Shown here: in pieces, positions 1 through 10,966 of the stretch
Layout of the letters: each line of letters opens with the position of its first letter
Position numbering within the stretch: position 1 is the first letter of the stretch
Origin: Glandiceps talaboti
Lineage: Eukaryota > Hemichordata > Enteropneusta > Spengelidae
Length of the DNA: 64,000 nucleotides
NCBI RefSeq assembly: GCF_964340395.1
Contig: NC_135568.1
Location: 14,326,276-14,390,275 of the forward strand
Reading direction: 5' to 3'
The notes under the pieces: generated by a model
Databases searched by the model: none
Told to the model about the DNA's origin: nothing
What the model saw: only the letters and a program-made list of their open reading frames with translations
Made by a program: the position numbers and the translations under genes

Positions 1-18
1 GGCATGGTGTGTTGTGCC

Positions 19-93
<75 letters not shown>

Positions 94-301
94 ATGTCTG
101 TCTGTATGTGTATGTATGACTTACGTTTTGTGGAACATCTCCGTCTCACCAGACAAAGAATGTAACTTTCTTGTATCTGTACATTTTATTACTAATGACC
201 ATAGTGTATTTGATGTGTATCTGATGTTTCTATTTCAGGAATTTGTATGGTTTCTGGAGATCAAGATCTATTGAGGATGAAGGGAGGAAATCATTTTTTC
301 T
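1..301. repeat. TCTG microsatellite plus 180-bp unique tail, copy 1 of a duplicated block
   Basis: The block opens with GGCATGGTGTGTTGTGCC, runs through a (TCTG)n tract at about 20-110, and continues through a tail ending near GAGGAAATCATTTTT. The same block, nearly base for base, recurs at 1427-1752, about 1.43 kb downstream. The reading frames across the tract only reflect the TCTG repeat, and no gene is supported. Confidence 0.9.
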
Positions 302-1426
302 ATCTCGTAATACTGGAACTCCATGGAATTAATAGATTATCAACACCATTCCCTAATATCTAACTATGCTTATTCTATCTTTCTGGCGTGTTCTAGGGTT
401 CTTTTGGTGCGTGTGACGTTTAGATCTTTCTTCGCATGTTTTACCCTTAACTAGAATTTGCGGTGTTTCATGAGGACATTAATCATGAAGTGTCACGGAT
501 TTTTAGATCAATGTCAAAAGAATAATATTTTTGCGGCATCATTAAAATCTAAGGGTACTTGAACATTAAGTTAACGTGTTTAATATAATAAAATACACAA
601 TACAGTACAATATGTATAATATACCCATAGTTCAGATTTTAGCATTCTAACAGTATGTGTAAAACCAACCATCTATTGTTTCGCCCTTTCTGTAGTCATT
701 CGGTTTAAATCTGGTATTTGTTCATTTGCTATATCAAATAAGCAACATTTCATATAAATTAGTGTTTTCGGTTACCATGGCAACATATGTTCATGAAATG
801 GCTAATATCGTGACCCCAGCATAAAGAAAAACATAGCTATGATGATTTTTAGACAAAACATATTTTTAAAATTATTATAATAATTATTTTCAGAAGTATA
901 CATTGAAGAAAAGCATTGCATTCATAAGCCTTTTTTATGTTTCCATGGGAACAGCTATTGTACTTTACAAAATTCATGTTATTAACGGATGTCATCAACT
1001 CATAAATGCAATAATAAAGTAAATTTTTGCTTATATTTTATCACTTTCATGTGTTATGTCTAATTGGGCAAAAAATCCACAGAATGTGTTGAACTGATAT
1101 TTACATTTGTTGAAACTCAGCATACCAAAATCACACAGATATGGTGTTTGTTGTGGCAAAATCATATTATTCAAATCATAATAATACGATCAGAATCATA
1201 CATTTTACGAAAACATGGCTTTTCAAAGCCTCTTTTCTTTCCATGGAAATAGCTGTCTAGTTTTAAGAAGATGTGATACAAGATACATCACAGACATAAG
1301 ATTATCAGCATTATTCCTTAATTACTTATATTTTTGTTGATTTCTACAATTCAAACTTCAAATAGTGCCTACTTTCTGTCGAAGGATTGTATTATTTGAT
1401 AATACAAATACAGTTACAGACATTTG
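302..1426. other. Noncoding spacer with degenerate repeats
   Basis: No convincing ORF or splice structure was seen. It contains palindromes of the form GTTNCCATGGNAAC at 771-784 and 939-952. The surrounding sequence (ATGTTCATGAAATGG, CCCCAGCATAA, CATAGCTATG) returns in diverged form at about 1748-1830 and 3160-3235, so this is an old, decayed repeat unit. Confidence 0.6.
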
Positions 1427-1476
1427 GCATGGTGTGTTGTGCCTGTCTGTCTGTCTGTCTGTGTGCCTGCCTTATA

Positions 1477-1547
<71 letters not shown>

Positions 1548-1752
1548 ATGTATGTGTATGTATGTATGACTTACGTTTTGTGGAACATCTCCGTCTCACC
1601 AGACAAAGAATGTAACTTTCTTGTATCTGTACATTTTATTACTAATGACCATAGTGTATTTGATGTGTATCTGATGTTTCTATTTCAGGAATTTGTATGG
1701 TTTCTGGAGATTAAGATCTATTGAGGATGAAGGGAGGAAATCATTTTTACCA
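1427..1752. repeat. TCTG microsatellite plus tail, copy 2
   Basis: Near-identical to positions 1-301, with a longer and interrupted TCTG tract (about 1442-1550). After about 1752 the two copies diverge, so the duplication is local and does not extend through the full 1.43-kb interval. Confidence 0.9.
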
Positions 1753-2619
1753 TGGCAAGATATGTTCACGAAATGGTTAATCCTGACCCCAGCATAACAA
1801 ATAACCATAGCTATGAGCTATGGTGATTTCTACACAATAATATAAATTTTAAACTATTGGAGTCATTGTTTTCAGGGGGATACATTGTACAAAAACATTA
1901 CATTTTTATGCCTATTGTATGTTTCCATGGTAAAAGCTATCGTTAGATAATTTATGTTAAAACGGATGTCGTCAACTCATAAATACAATAATTAAAGATG
2001 TGTTTTTATATCGTTCATTTTTGCTGTCTATTTTTGCAAAGGATTCACATAATGTGTTGATTTTGGTTACCAAGGAAAGTAATATTTAAATTTATTCCTG
2101 ACTCACGCATCCTGAAATAACATGTACCACCGAGAAGTCTGTACAAATACACATGAGACCACATTTTATGGCAACAATTGGCCATGTCACCTTGGCAGTT
2201 TTAGTGTCCAACAATATCACAGAAAAAATACAACAGCAAAGACTTTCCTCACCCAGAAAAATCCCTTTATTCGGTAGGATAATCTCTATCAGCCAACCCA
2301 CTTTACAATAATCAGATAAGGTCAAAGGTTACAGTTGGCGAAAATCATGTTGAAAAGGATAGTATTTTACTGTCTTCCAGGTCAAAGGTCATTGAAACAC
2401 AGTAAGTTGTACACATTAGACATATGTATCAGAGTGTCAAAGTTCAAGATACTTCTGAGTTTGTATTGGTTAGGAAATTGTTACCTTGGAGTGTGGAAAG
2501 CCTTAAGGTAATATTTATATTTGTTGAACTAAGGCTGCGTCAACTTTGAGTTAAGGGTTTAATGTAAAACACTATACAATATAATACACAATACAGTCCA
2601 AATATTACGGTATTTAATA
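1753..2619. other. Noncoding spacer
   Basis: AT-rich sequence with a decayed second copy of the CATGGCAA / GACCCCAGCATAAC / ATAGCTATG repeat at its start. No gene seen. Short ORFs here show no recognisable protein. Confidence 0.5.
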
Positions 2620-2832
2620 CTATACTATACTATAATATAATATACTATAATATAAGATAATATAAAATAAAATAATATAATATAATAAATTGTAATGTAA
2701 TATAATATAATATAATATAATATAATATAATATAATATAATGTAATGCTATGTAATGTAATGTAATGTAATGTAATATAATGTAATGTAATATAATATAA
2801 TATAACATAATATAATATAATATAATATAAGG
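2620..2832. repeat. TATAA/TGTAA low-complexity array
   Basis: About 200 bp of degenerate pentanucleotide repeats, units ATATA, TATAA and TGTAA. Reading frames here are repeat artefacts. Confidence 0.9.
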
Positions 2833-4680
2833 ACTTTAGAGGACCAACACTTGTGGTAAAATAGTAATTACCGCATAATGTGGTGATTTCGGTTACTAGT
2901 GCAATGTAATTTCTTTTTAGAGATCAAATTGCAAATTATACTAGATAGCATGTTTGCAAAAAAAAAAAAAAAAATTAATGTAAACAATTAGTACATTAAT
3001 ATTGTGACAGGCATATTTCGTTTACCAAATATGGCACTTTTAAAATGTTATGTTTCCTTTGAAACAGCTCTCATGCTTTACTTCATGTGTATTTATTATT
3101 TGTTTGTGTGTTATGGCTATTTTTCTTAAGGAAAATGTCATATAAAGCAGTGTATTGGGTTACCATTAAAGCTGGTGTTCATGAAATGATTAATTTCTTG
3201 ACCCCAACCATAACATATAACCATAGCTATGGTGATTTGTAGGCAAATATATATATATTTCCTAATCAGTATAACAATAATTACTGTCAGAAGCATACAT
3301 TTTTAAGCAGCCATGTTTCCAGGGAAACAGTTGTCCTATTTGAGATAATTCATGTTGCAAAGAATGTCACTGAACTACAAATGGGTTTATGTTTATTTTT
3401 GCAACTTACATAATATAGTTATTTTCATTACCATTAGCAACTGATTACATTTGAACTCATCATATGTAATTACAGTGAACAAGTTTGAATATGGTGACTT
3501 TTTTTTCTTCAAAATGTACCATTATTTAAATAGTTATTGTCATAGGCTTAGCCTTTAAGAAAAAGCTGTATTTTTTATCCTAATTTTCCATTTCCATGGA
3601 AACAGCTTTCCTATTTTAGACAATCGGTTTTACAACTATTGTGATAAATGCCATAAATAAGTAATTAAAGGTGATGAGTTGGACTAAATGTACATTCCTG
3701 GTTGAAAATACACATTATTGCGAATATAATGAGGAAGGCTTCAGAATGAAAATGTTCAGACGTTTTGAAACCTTGTTTCCCACTGTAATTATAATATAAT
3801 AGTTCTTGTTTCATTGCTAGCTCTAAAATGTGTATTCTTTCTGAAAAAAAAAGATGTGTACAAAATCTTAATTTCCAAATATCTGCTGGTCATAAGTTAC
3901 ACAATGTTTGCCATGGGACAACAAATTACGTTATATTCCCCCGACACAAAAGCATCGCTTTCTCCCATGTTATAGTTATTTCAGTTTGGACGAAAATATG
4001 AAGCTATTTCTGGGTAGCATTGTTAGGCTGAGAGATGAAGAGGGACGAAGAACAGCTCATTGAAAATACACATTATTGCGAATATATATGAGGAAGGCTT
4101 CAGAACGAAAATGTTCAGACATTTTAAAACTTCGATACACTATTGGAATGGGATTTGCGAATGCAAAGGTTATCACAAGTCTCAATATCTATGTTCAGTT
4201 CGGAGTTTGATGCCATTGTGCACGATGAAAATTTGGTAAATACAATCAGTGTAGCGGAAGTCAAAGTGACATAAAGTTACGAATGATTGACCAAATTACT
4301 TATAGTTTTTTTTGTATAATTCAATCTTCAAGTAATCTCTACTTTTTGTCTAAGGACTGTGTTGTTTGATATTGATATTCTTCCTAATACAGTTGATGAC
4401 ATTTGATGACCGGACGCGTCGTGTATATTTTCAGAACATTTTGAAATGAATACTATTTTCAGGTCAACATTCAAAATGTAAGGGTACTTCAGAGTGATAT
4501 AAAGCACCTGGTACTCACAGTTAATTTATCATTACCTCTCCAGTCCTGCACATCACTTCCGAGAACATTATCAGGTAAGTTAAATTATGAATGTTTTTCT
4601 AATACAACACCATCGTTGATCGTTCTTCATGGGTGATTTAATTGAGTGGAACCCAAGCCAATTTTGCTATTTCAAATGAA
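2833..4680. other. Noncoding spacer with a direct repeat pair
   Basis: No gene supported. A segment of about 70 bp containing AAATACACATTATTGCG and GAGGAAGGCTTCAGAA appears at about 3703-3776 and again at 4060-4133. A stretch near 4320-4375 resembles 1345-1402. A CAG|GTAAGT donor-like site near 4574 could end a noncoding 5' exon of the downstream gene at 5698, but this is unproven. Confidence 0.5.
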
Positions 4681-4683
4681 CTG

Positions 4684-5098
4684 TCGTCGTCGTCGTCATC
4701 ATCATCGTTTACTAAACCGATTCGGCTGCTTGTGACTCTCGTGACCACGTACCCCCTTCCATGTTGCACGAATTTGCACCGCTTGGTACATCGTCAAGGC
4801 CTTTGATGTTGTCGACCCGTTTGGTTGGTGGCTTTCCTCTTCCTTCTTACCAAACAACACTATCTTTTCCAAATTCTCCATATCTCTTCTGACCTATGCC
4901 CGAAATATGTTAGCTACGCTTTACGTACCATATTTAAAAAGCTGGGTGGTCGAGCTATATCCTCGAGGACGCTTTCGTTCATTCGTCTAGCTGACCAGTG
5001 GATATTGAGCATCCGTCTCCGGGCCCATAATTTGAACGATTCAATGCGCTTTCGTGACTTCGCTTTCAGTGTCCAAGCTCCAGCTTTGTATAAAACGA
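4684..5098 (-). mobile_element. RTE-like LINE, C-terminal and 3' tail fragment
   Basis: Read on the minus strand from 5098 downwards, the sequence encodes a clear LINE reverse-transcriptase C-terminal segment: GAWTLKAKSRKRIE, then FKLWARRRMLNIHWSARR, then MNESVLEDIARPP. This matches the well-known WT..RLRKRIEAFE.W..RRML.ISW...TNE.VL pattern of RTE-type endonuclease/reverse transcriptases (family knowledge). In-frame stops follow near 4915 and 4862. The minus-strand sequence then ends in a (GAT)n/(GAC)n tail at about 4684-4710, typical of such elements. It is 5'-truncated and dead. The plus-strand ORF overlapping it is a shadow. The exact clade is uncertain. Confidence 0.75.
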
Positions 5099-5697
5099 TG
5101 GAGAAGTGTGTGCACCAGGCGTTTTAAATGAACTGTAGTTTCTGTAACTACTTTTTGGAATAATATTAACTTCATTTAAATTTCGTCACACTGCATGTAG
5201 TTGTTCGAATTGTTACATTAATTTGGTTTACCTTGAAAAAAAGTGTATATTTAGTGTACGTCTTTGTTTTCAACACATCATTCATACGAAGTTACACTGG
5301 CACTGTCCCGTCCATTCCCCTAATAGTATTTGCTTCAATCGTACCTCTTTTACAAAACACTAGCGATTTACGGATAACTCCTTATACAAGAAGAATACAA
5401 TTCCACCAAAGGCAATCGAGTATATGATACCTCGCTTACTAAAGTTGTTTGCAAAATTTGGTATACAAACGGAGTGTCTACACAGAAGAACTAATGTGAA
5501 AAAAATTGCCGGAGGATGGCGGTTGTTCTCTTTTGTCTACAACAGACGTCGACTCAAATGGCACAATGATAACTGTTACAATATGGATTAATTTAAACTT
5601 ATGTGCTATTGGTTTTCGTCGCTGCTACTAAAATAATTTGTTTTCTCTATTCGATAGAGCCAGATAATTTCAGCCAATAATCACCTGAATAGAAACA

Positions 5698-7151
5698 ATG
5701 AAGATTGCTGTCTTGTTCGTCGTATTTGGTGTATCCCTAAGTCTTGTCCAATCAGCTGTTGTCAGTAAGTCTGTTCATAATTTTCATAGTTTCATTCCAA
5801 GTGAATATTAGGTGTTACTGAAAACATTGGAAAGAAATGTTAGTTATATGGTCATTAAATCTTACACTCATGTGTAACATGGATGACATACTATTTATGT
5901 ATTATGTAGCCTTCGAGCAATCTGTAATTTGACCATATCACAATGTAGGAAATGGGGTGAAATTGGCCAAATTATTTGGAAATATTTGACAACATTGTAT
6001 CCATCAGACTTAAATACCTTCACTGCATACATACTGTTTAGGCGTAACAAAAATTGTGTCATTCCAATTACGTATTTCATTTGACATGATTTGTGAGTGT
6101 CTAGTTCAGGTAGTAATGTTTTCCGCTGCTTACCATATAATCTCTATGTTATTGGTTTCTTCTCATAAGATGTACAGCCATTACAGATTGGAAGAACAGT
6201 TTTGTAGTCTTTTTAAGTTGATGCCAGTTTCCGCGTCCACTATTTCTTGCGAGATTTCGCGATTTTTATTTTTTTTTCTCGAATATGTAAAACAAAGTTT
6301 AGGGTCAGTGTGAAAAACCAGGTGGGATCGGGTAACCAGAACCAAACAACTTTTTGACGACGCCTTATTAAATTCAATTTTGTTAGCCTCTAATTATACC
6401 TATTTGCTTATTCAGAATACAGCTCAATTGGTTGTTTTAAAGATACTTCCAATCGTGCTATTCCGACATTGGAAGGTTCTGATGCAAGACTCGACGGATC
6501 AAGCTACACGGCCCGTCAAAATGCTCTAGAGAAGTGTGCTGCCGTAGCAGCTGACAGGGGATTCGATTGCTTTGCTATCCAAAATGGCGGATGGTGTGCA
6601 TCTAGTCCCATCGCATGTAAAACCTATAACAAGTATGGGCCTTCGACTGCATGTGGAAATGGAGGTGAAGGTGGTCCATGGGCCAATGACGTTTACAGAA
6701 TAGATTGCAAACGGTAAGAATAACTGTATTTGTAAAATGTATTCATTATATTGATTAGTAGATGTAACTTATATTTTACATCACCCATCTTCAATTTTTG
6801 ACATTTTCAAATGATATTAAACTACTTAATTGCTCATACTAATTATTGTCCGCCCACAGTCAATACAAGTCCATCGGCTGCTACAAAGACAAATCAAACA
6901 GAGCCATAGCGACATTGGAAGGTACAGACCCAAGATTAAATGGTGCATACTCGTCACGTGTTAACCCCATTGAGAAATGTGCACAAGTGGCCAATGACCT
7001 CGGCTATGACTATTTCGCTGTTCAAAATGGCGGCTGGTGCGCATCAAGTGCTGATGCTGAAAACACCTTTGACAAGTATGGTCATTACAACACCTGTAAA
7101 ACTGATGGTGAAGGTGGTGGATGGGGAAACGAGGTTTATAAATTGATCTAG
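5698..7151 (+). CDS. Secreted two-repeat Cys/Trp protein (spliced, 3 coding exons)
   Basis: I model three coding exons: 5698-5764, 6416-6713 and 6860-7150, all with GT-AG junctions and matching phases (1, then 2). The protein is about 218 residues. Residues 1-19 are a signal peptide (KIAVLFVVFGVSLSLVQS). Two homologous repeats of about 95 residues follow, each carrying IGC.KD.SNRAI.TLEG, a central QNGGWCASS, a Y(N/D)KYG motif and GEGG.W.N.VY. This repeat type is familiar from secreted proteins of corals, molluscs and other invertebrates and is often loosely called WSC-like. Ligand and role are unknown, although extracellular carbohydrate binding is a reasonable guess. The stop is unusual: read straight through, the codon is TAG (7149-7151), while splicing TA|GTAAGT to the acceptor at 7871-7872 recreates TAA, so both forms end after KLI. 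An AATAAA lies at 8033. Confidence 0.8.
6085..6380 (+). repeat. Dispersed ~300-bp repeat (family R2), copy in intron 1
   Basis: Part of intron 1 of the secreted Cys-repeat gene. Landmark strings are GATGTACAGCCATTACAG, TTTTTTTTCTCGAATA and GGGTAACCAGAACCAAAC. The same succession occurs at about 13040-13236, 25162-25261, 57846-58078 and 59090-59375, in the same orientation. It has no coding capacity, so a nonautonomous element is likely. I could not find clear termini. Confidence 0.75.
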
Positions 7152-7244
7152 TAAGTAAAGTACAATACACTACTTTAATACATTAATTGTCATATTAATA
7201 ATAATGGGTGAGCATAAATATTTTTCTTTCCCATCCTTTTCTGT

Positions 7245-7650
7245 GTGTCTCTCTCTAGATTTTCCTTTCCCCTAGCGTTCTTCTTTATTTTCCCCGTCTC
7301 TATTCATCTCACATTATCTCGCCTTCACTGCTTCACTCTCCTCTTGTATTTAATATTTATTTTCTTTTGTTTGACATTGTCCTGTCTCTCCTCTGCTATA
7401 TTCTCCTTACATTCCTCCCTATTGTCTTGTCGACTCGTCTCTTCCCTCCCTTCTTCTCTCCCATCCCACAATTCCTTTCTCTTCTCTTCCCTTCCCTTCC
7501 CTTCCCTTCCCTTCCCTTCCCTTCCCTTCCATTCAGTTCCCTTCCTTACCCTCCTCTGCTCTCCTCTCTTCTATTCTCTCCTCTCTTCTCTTATCTCCAC
7601 TTGTCGCCTTCTTTATTTCCAACTACACACTCTTTCATGTAATTCCTAAA
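7245..7650. repeat. Polypyrimidine (CT-rich) tract with CCCTT array
   Basis: Long C/T-rich stretch in the last intron of the secreted Cys-repeat gene, containing a CCCTT/CCTTC pentamer array at about 7485-7530. The two ORFs through it are composed almost wholly of S, L, P and F and are composition artefacts. Confidence 0.85.
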
Positions 7651-8032
7651 TATATTATGAGAATCCGAAAATGTGAAACATGCGTTAAGTACTGAATATC
7701 TACAAACCTAAAAATAGGTGACAGAACTTTTGTCCAACATTTTATCATATTCTTTTAGATGGCAATTTTATACAGTAGCAACAAGTGGTTGATGGGTTGT
7801 AAATGCCAGTCCCCATGCAGTGTTTTTGGACATAAAACTCATCTAAAATATACTTGTCTTCTTCCATTACAGATTTGCAACGATAAATGGTTGTCTCTCA
7901 TTTAATGATCAACGAAGTATATTTGATTGAGCTGTACTTTATTGGGAAATGGTATCTATTTTCATTTTCTTTCTCGTTATATCTGTCCATTGGAAATTTG
8001 AACTGAAAGACTGTTTCTTCAACTATCATGAA

Positions 8033-8038
8033 AATAAA
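8033..8038 (+). promoter_or_regulatory. Polyadenylation signal AATAAA
   Basis: AATAAA lies about 160 bp into the presumed 3' exon of the secreted Cys-repeat gene (acceptor at 7871-7872) and is a fitting end for that transcript. Confidence 0.55.
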
Positions 8039-8344
8039 ATATGAATGCATATGTGTTTTTCTGTGTGTAAATAGTGTTACTATTTCTATAAACGAAACAT
8101 TCGTTCCACAAGCTGCGCCTATAATCTGTTAGCCACAGTAACTTCTTTCAATATCATATGAACCACCAATGATCTGACTGATCTTGCAGCAAAAATATTT
8201 TTATTCGTGACTCGACAAGCTAAGTATATGCTCCTACATGCTCCTTGAGTGACAAATGTTTTCATCCGGTTAGTTAATCTTGTACATTAAAATGTTTGCG
8301 GGTGATTTGTCTAAACAGGGAACCTTGCACACCCCTGTAACATT

Positions 8345-8555
<211 letters not shown>

Positions 8556-9298
8556 TGCCCTCTAATGAAAGGAAGTATGATTAAATGTTGATTTACTGCA
8601 TGCATCATATAGAAATGGGAGAGGGAAAATCTGTACCTTTGGCAGTACCTTTAGTCGACAATGTGTTTTTGGAGGCCGCAGTAACACAAAGGGTGATTCG
8701 ATCACCTTACGTTTGGCAGACATAGTGGATATAAACTGAAATTGTAGTCTTCAAAATATTGTGTTGTTTCGAGTATTATGAACCTATTTTGTCAGCCACG
8801 GTAAATTCAACACAGACGTACTTATGTACCCACAATCATTAACTTGAGAACTTGCAAGGTCAGATTGAAATCTGTACGAAATATAGACCACATAAGGTAG
8901 AGACACCAAATTTGGCACAGATAATGAATATAAAATAAAATAAAATTTTAGTCCTGAAAATGTTATGTTGTTTCAAGCATCGCAACGCACCTTGCCGGCA
9001 GGACAAAGTTCGCGACACAGACACAACTTGTGATAAAGCTACAATCATTAGCATTGAGTGTAATTTGACAAATTTCCTGCTATAACATTTAATCAATATA
9101 AATACACATTGTATGGGTTGATTAATACATAATAAGAAAAAATTACTTTGGAAATTTAGTGAAAACATGATTTATGGGGTTGTAAGCCACGGAAACGTCC
9201 GTGTTGTCCTCACACGATGCTGACAAGACCGCCATCGTGAAAGAGTACGCCAGAACGAGGCTCTACAGCAAGCCATTATTGCGTAATTTGCTACCCAG
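8556..9298. other. Noncoding spacer with a diverged tandem pair
   Basis: Two diverged units of about 200 bp (about 8705-8880 and 8905-9070) share the order: GGCA(G/C)A, ATATAAA, TTTTAGTC, TGTTGTTTC, ACACAGAC, CAATCATTA. No gene seen. Confidence 0.4.
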
Positions 9299-9412
9299 TT
9301 GTTAGTCTATCTGCTAGACCTCGGATGTTCTTCCGATAGAATACGACACACGCCCGAACATCGCTATCGAGGATGTTCGCTTATAGTATCGTCTAGCAGT
9401 AAGACTATCCAG
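9299..9412. repeat. Imperfect inverted repeat (possible MITE or hairpin)
   Basis: GTTAGTCTATCTGCTAGAC on the left pairs imperfectly with GTCTAGCAGTAAGACTATC on the right, enclosing about 75 bp that itself holds GGATGTTC twice near TATCG motifs. No coding potential. Confidence 0.45.
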
Positions 9413-10796
9413 TTGTTAGACTGCTACAGTGTATGATGTACATGAATGATCAATGGCAAATGTTCAGATACATACACGACAAATATAGCACAGGCAACCA
9501 GCGAGTTTTTGTCGGGTTCAGAATAGACTTTACTTGCCCAAAGTCTCTGGCCTAATTATTTCCACTTTTTAAAAAATAAAAACTGGCACCACCCTAACCC
9601 ACCCTAATCAAACAACCACCTTAGAAAAAATCTGAAAAACATTCAGTCATGTATTGCGAGAGCCTAGACTTCGCTACATTGTAACTATGGAACAGGCGAA
9701 AAAATTGTGGGTCGGAATAGAAATGGGAAAAGAAATAGTATCAACACATAACAAACACACACAAAAATCGACCAAGGAACTTGTCCCAGTAAAAATTCAG
9801 AGGTACAAAGTCCACTACGTTAAAATTCTAACACATTCAAACTACTATAATCTACTCTGCATGGTAATATTAAAAAAATCATGATGCAATCATAGACAAT
9901 GGAGGGGAGAATGCTCATTGTTACATTGTATCCTGGGGATAAATCACTGATCCATCCATCGTTCAATCGAGTAGAGGTGACGCGACTACTATACTTTTAT
10001 TCCGTTCTTTGTGAAACGATGAGCTGTCTTCAGATTACACATTGTGTCAACATTTTGACAGTTTTGAATAATTATAGTATTTGTGTCGCATTTTCATTGA
10101 AACTGCACGTACAATTATGCCGTCGATCAAGTGTGGGTTTCTGATCATGTTTCAATCATGTGTTGTTGTTTTTTCGATTTGAAGACAGAAGTGACAGGTT
10201 TTGAGGCAGACAAAATATATAAAATTATAACTTTAGATCTACACTGACAGCAGTAGTCTACCCATACCGCCTTTGACATGCGCTCTCATGTCATTGCTGA
10301 GCGTTTGAATGGTATCGTTGAAGTGTGTATTTTGGCATAGACGTAAGGCGATGGACCAGTGTCGTCAGGAAGCAACCGCAACACATTCCCTACATCTCAA
10401 AACACGAGGAATTACACTATTAACCCAGATTTAATTCAGAAAAGTCCCAAACCTGAATGTCAATATCGCGTCCGAAGTGCTAGATGCTAGATGTGGCCCC
10501 GGGTTGTTGACCTTCGCCAAAGTACATCAAGCATGTGAGAGTTGCATTCATACTACTGTGTAAGCCTATTACAATTCCGGGAACATGATGTAGGCTACCA
10601 CGTCATGTCAAAACACACTCCAATACATGCAGATCACAGTCACAGCACATGAAGTTACGACTATTTAGGTAGAAAGTGACGGAACAGTGACGTGCAACAT
10701 GACGAACAGCTTTCTAGACGATTCGGGACCAGACCGGTCCTGGTCGATTCGGTACCACTTTTATGTTATCCTGGACGATTCGGTACCAGTACTTCA
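9413..10796. other. Noncoding spacer
   Basis: No gene, tRNA or recognisable repeat beyond isolated low-complexity runs. Two short ORFs (about 9654-9884 and 9899-10144) have no recognisable features. Confidence 0.4.
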
Positions 10797-10966
10797 TGCA
10801 TGCATGTATGTATGTATGTATGTATGTATGTATGTATGTATGTATGTATGTATGTATGTATGTATATGTGGGTGGGTGTGTGTGTGTGTATGTATGCATG
10901 TATGTATGTATGTATGTATGTATGTATGTATGTATGTATGTATGTATGTATGTATGTATGTATATC
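10797..10966. repeat. TATG microsatellite heading duplicated block copy A
   Basis: Long ATGT/TATG tract interrupted by a GT-rich segment near 10868-10890. It immediately precedes the CTCATTAAAATCCAATGTAG landmark of the block, as in the other copies. Frames on both strands through it are repeat artefacts. Confidence 0.95.

Noticed and set aside
3968-4040. Possible exon upstream of the Cys-repeat gene
   Set aside because: No consistent frame or paired splice sites.
4825-5127. 100-residue plus-strand ORF
   Set aside because: It is the antisense shadow of a LINE reverse-transcriptase tail that reads clearly on the minus strand.
7245-7649. 134-residue S/L/F/P-rich ORF
   Set aside because: Lies in a polypyrimidine intron tract; composition alone keeps it open in two frames.
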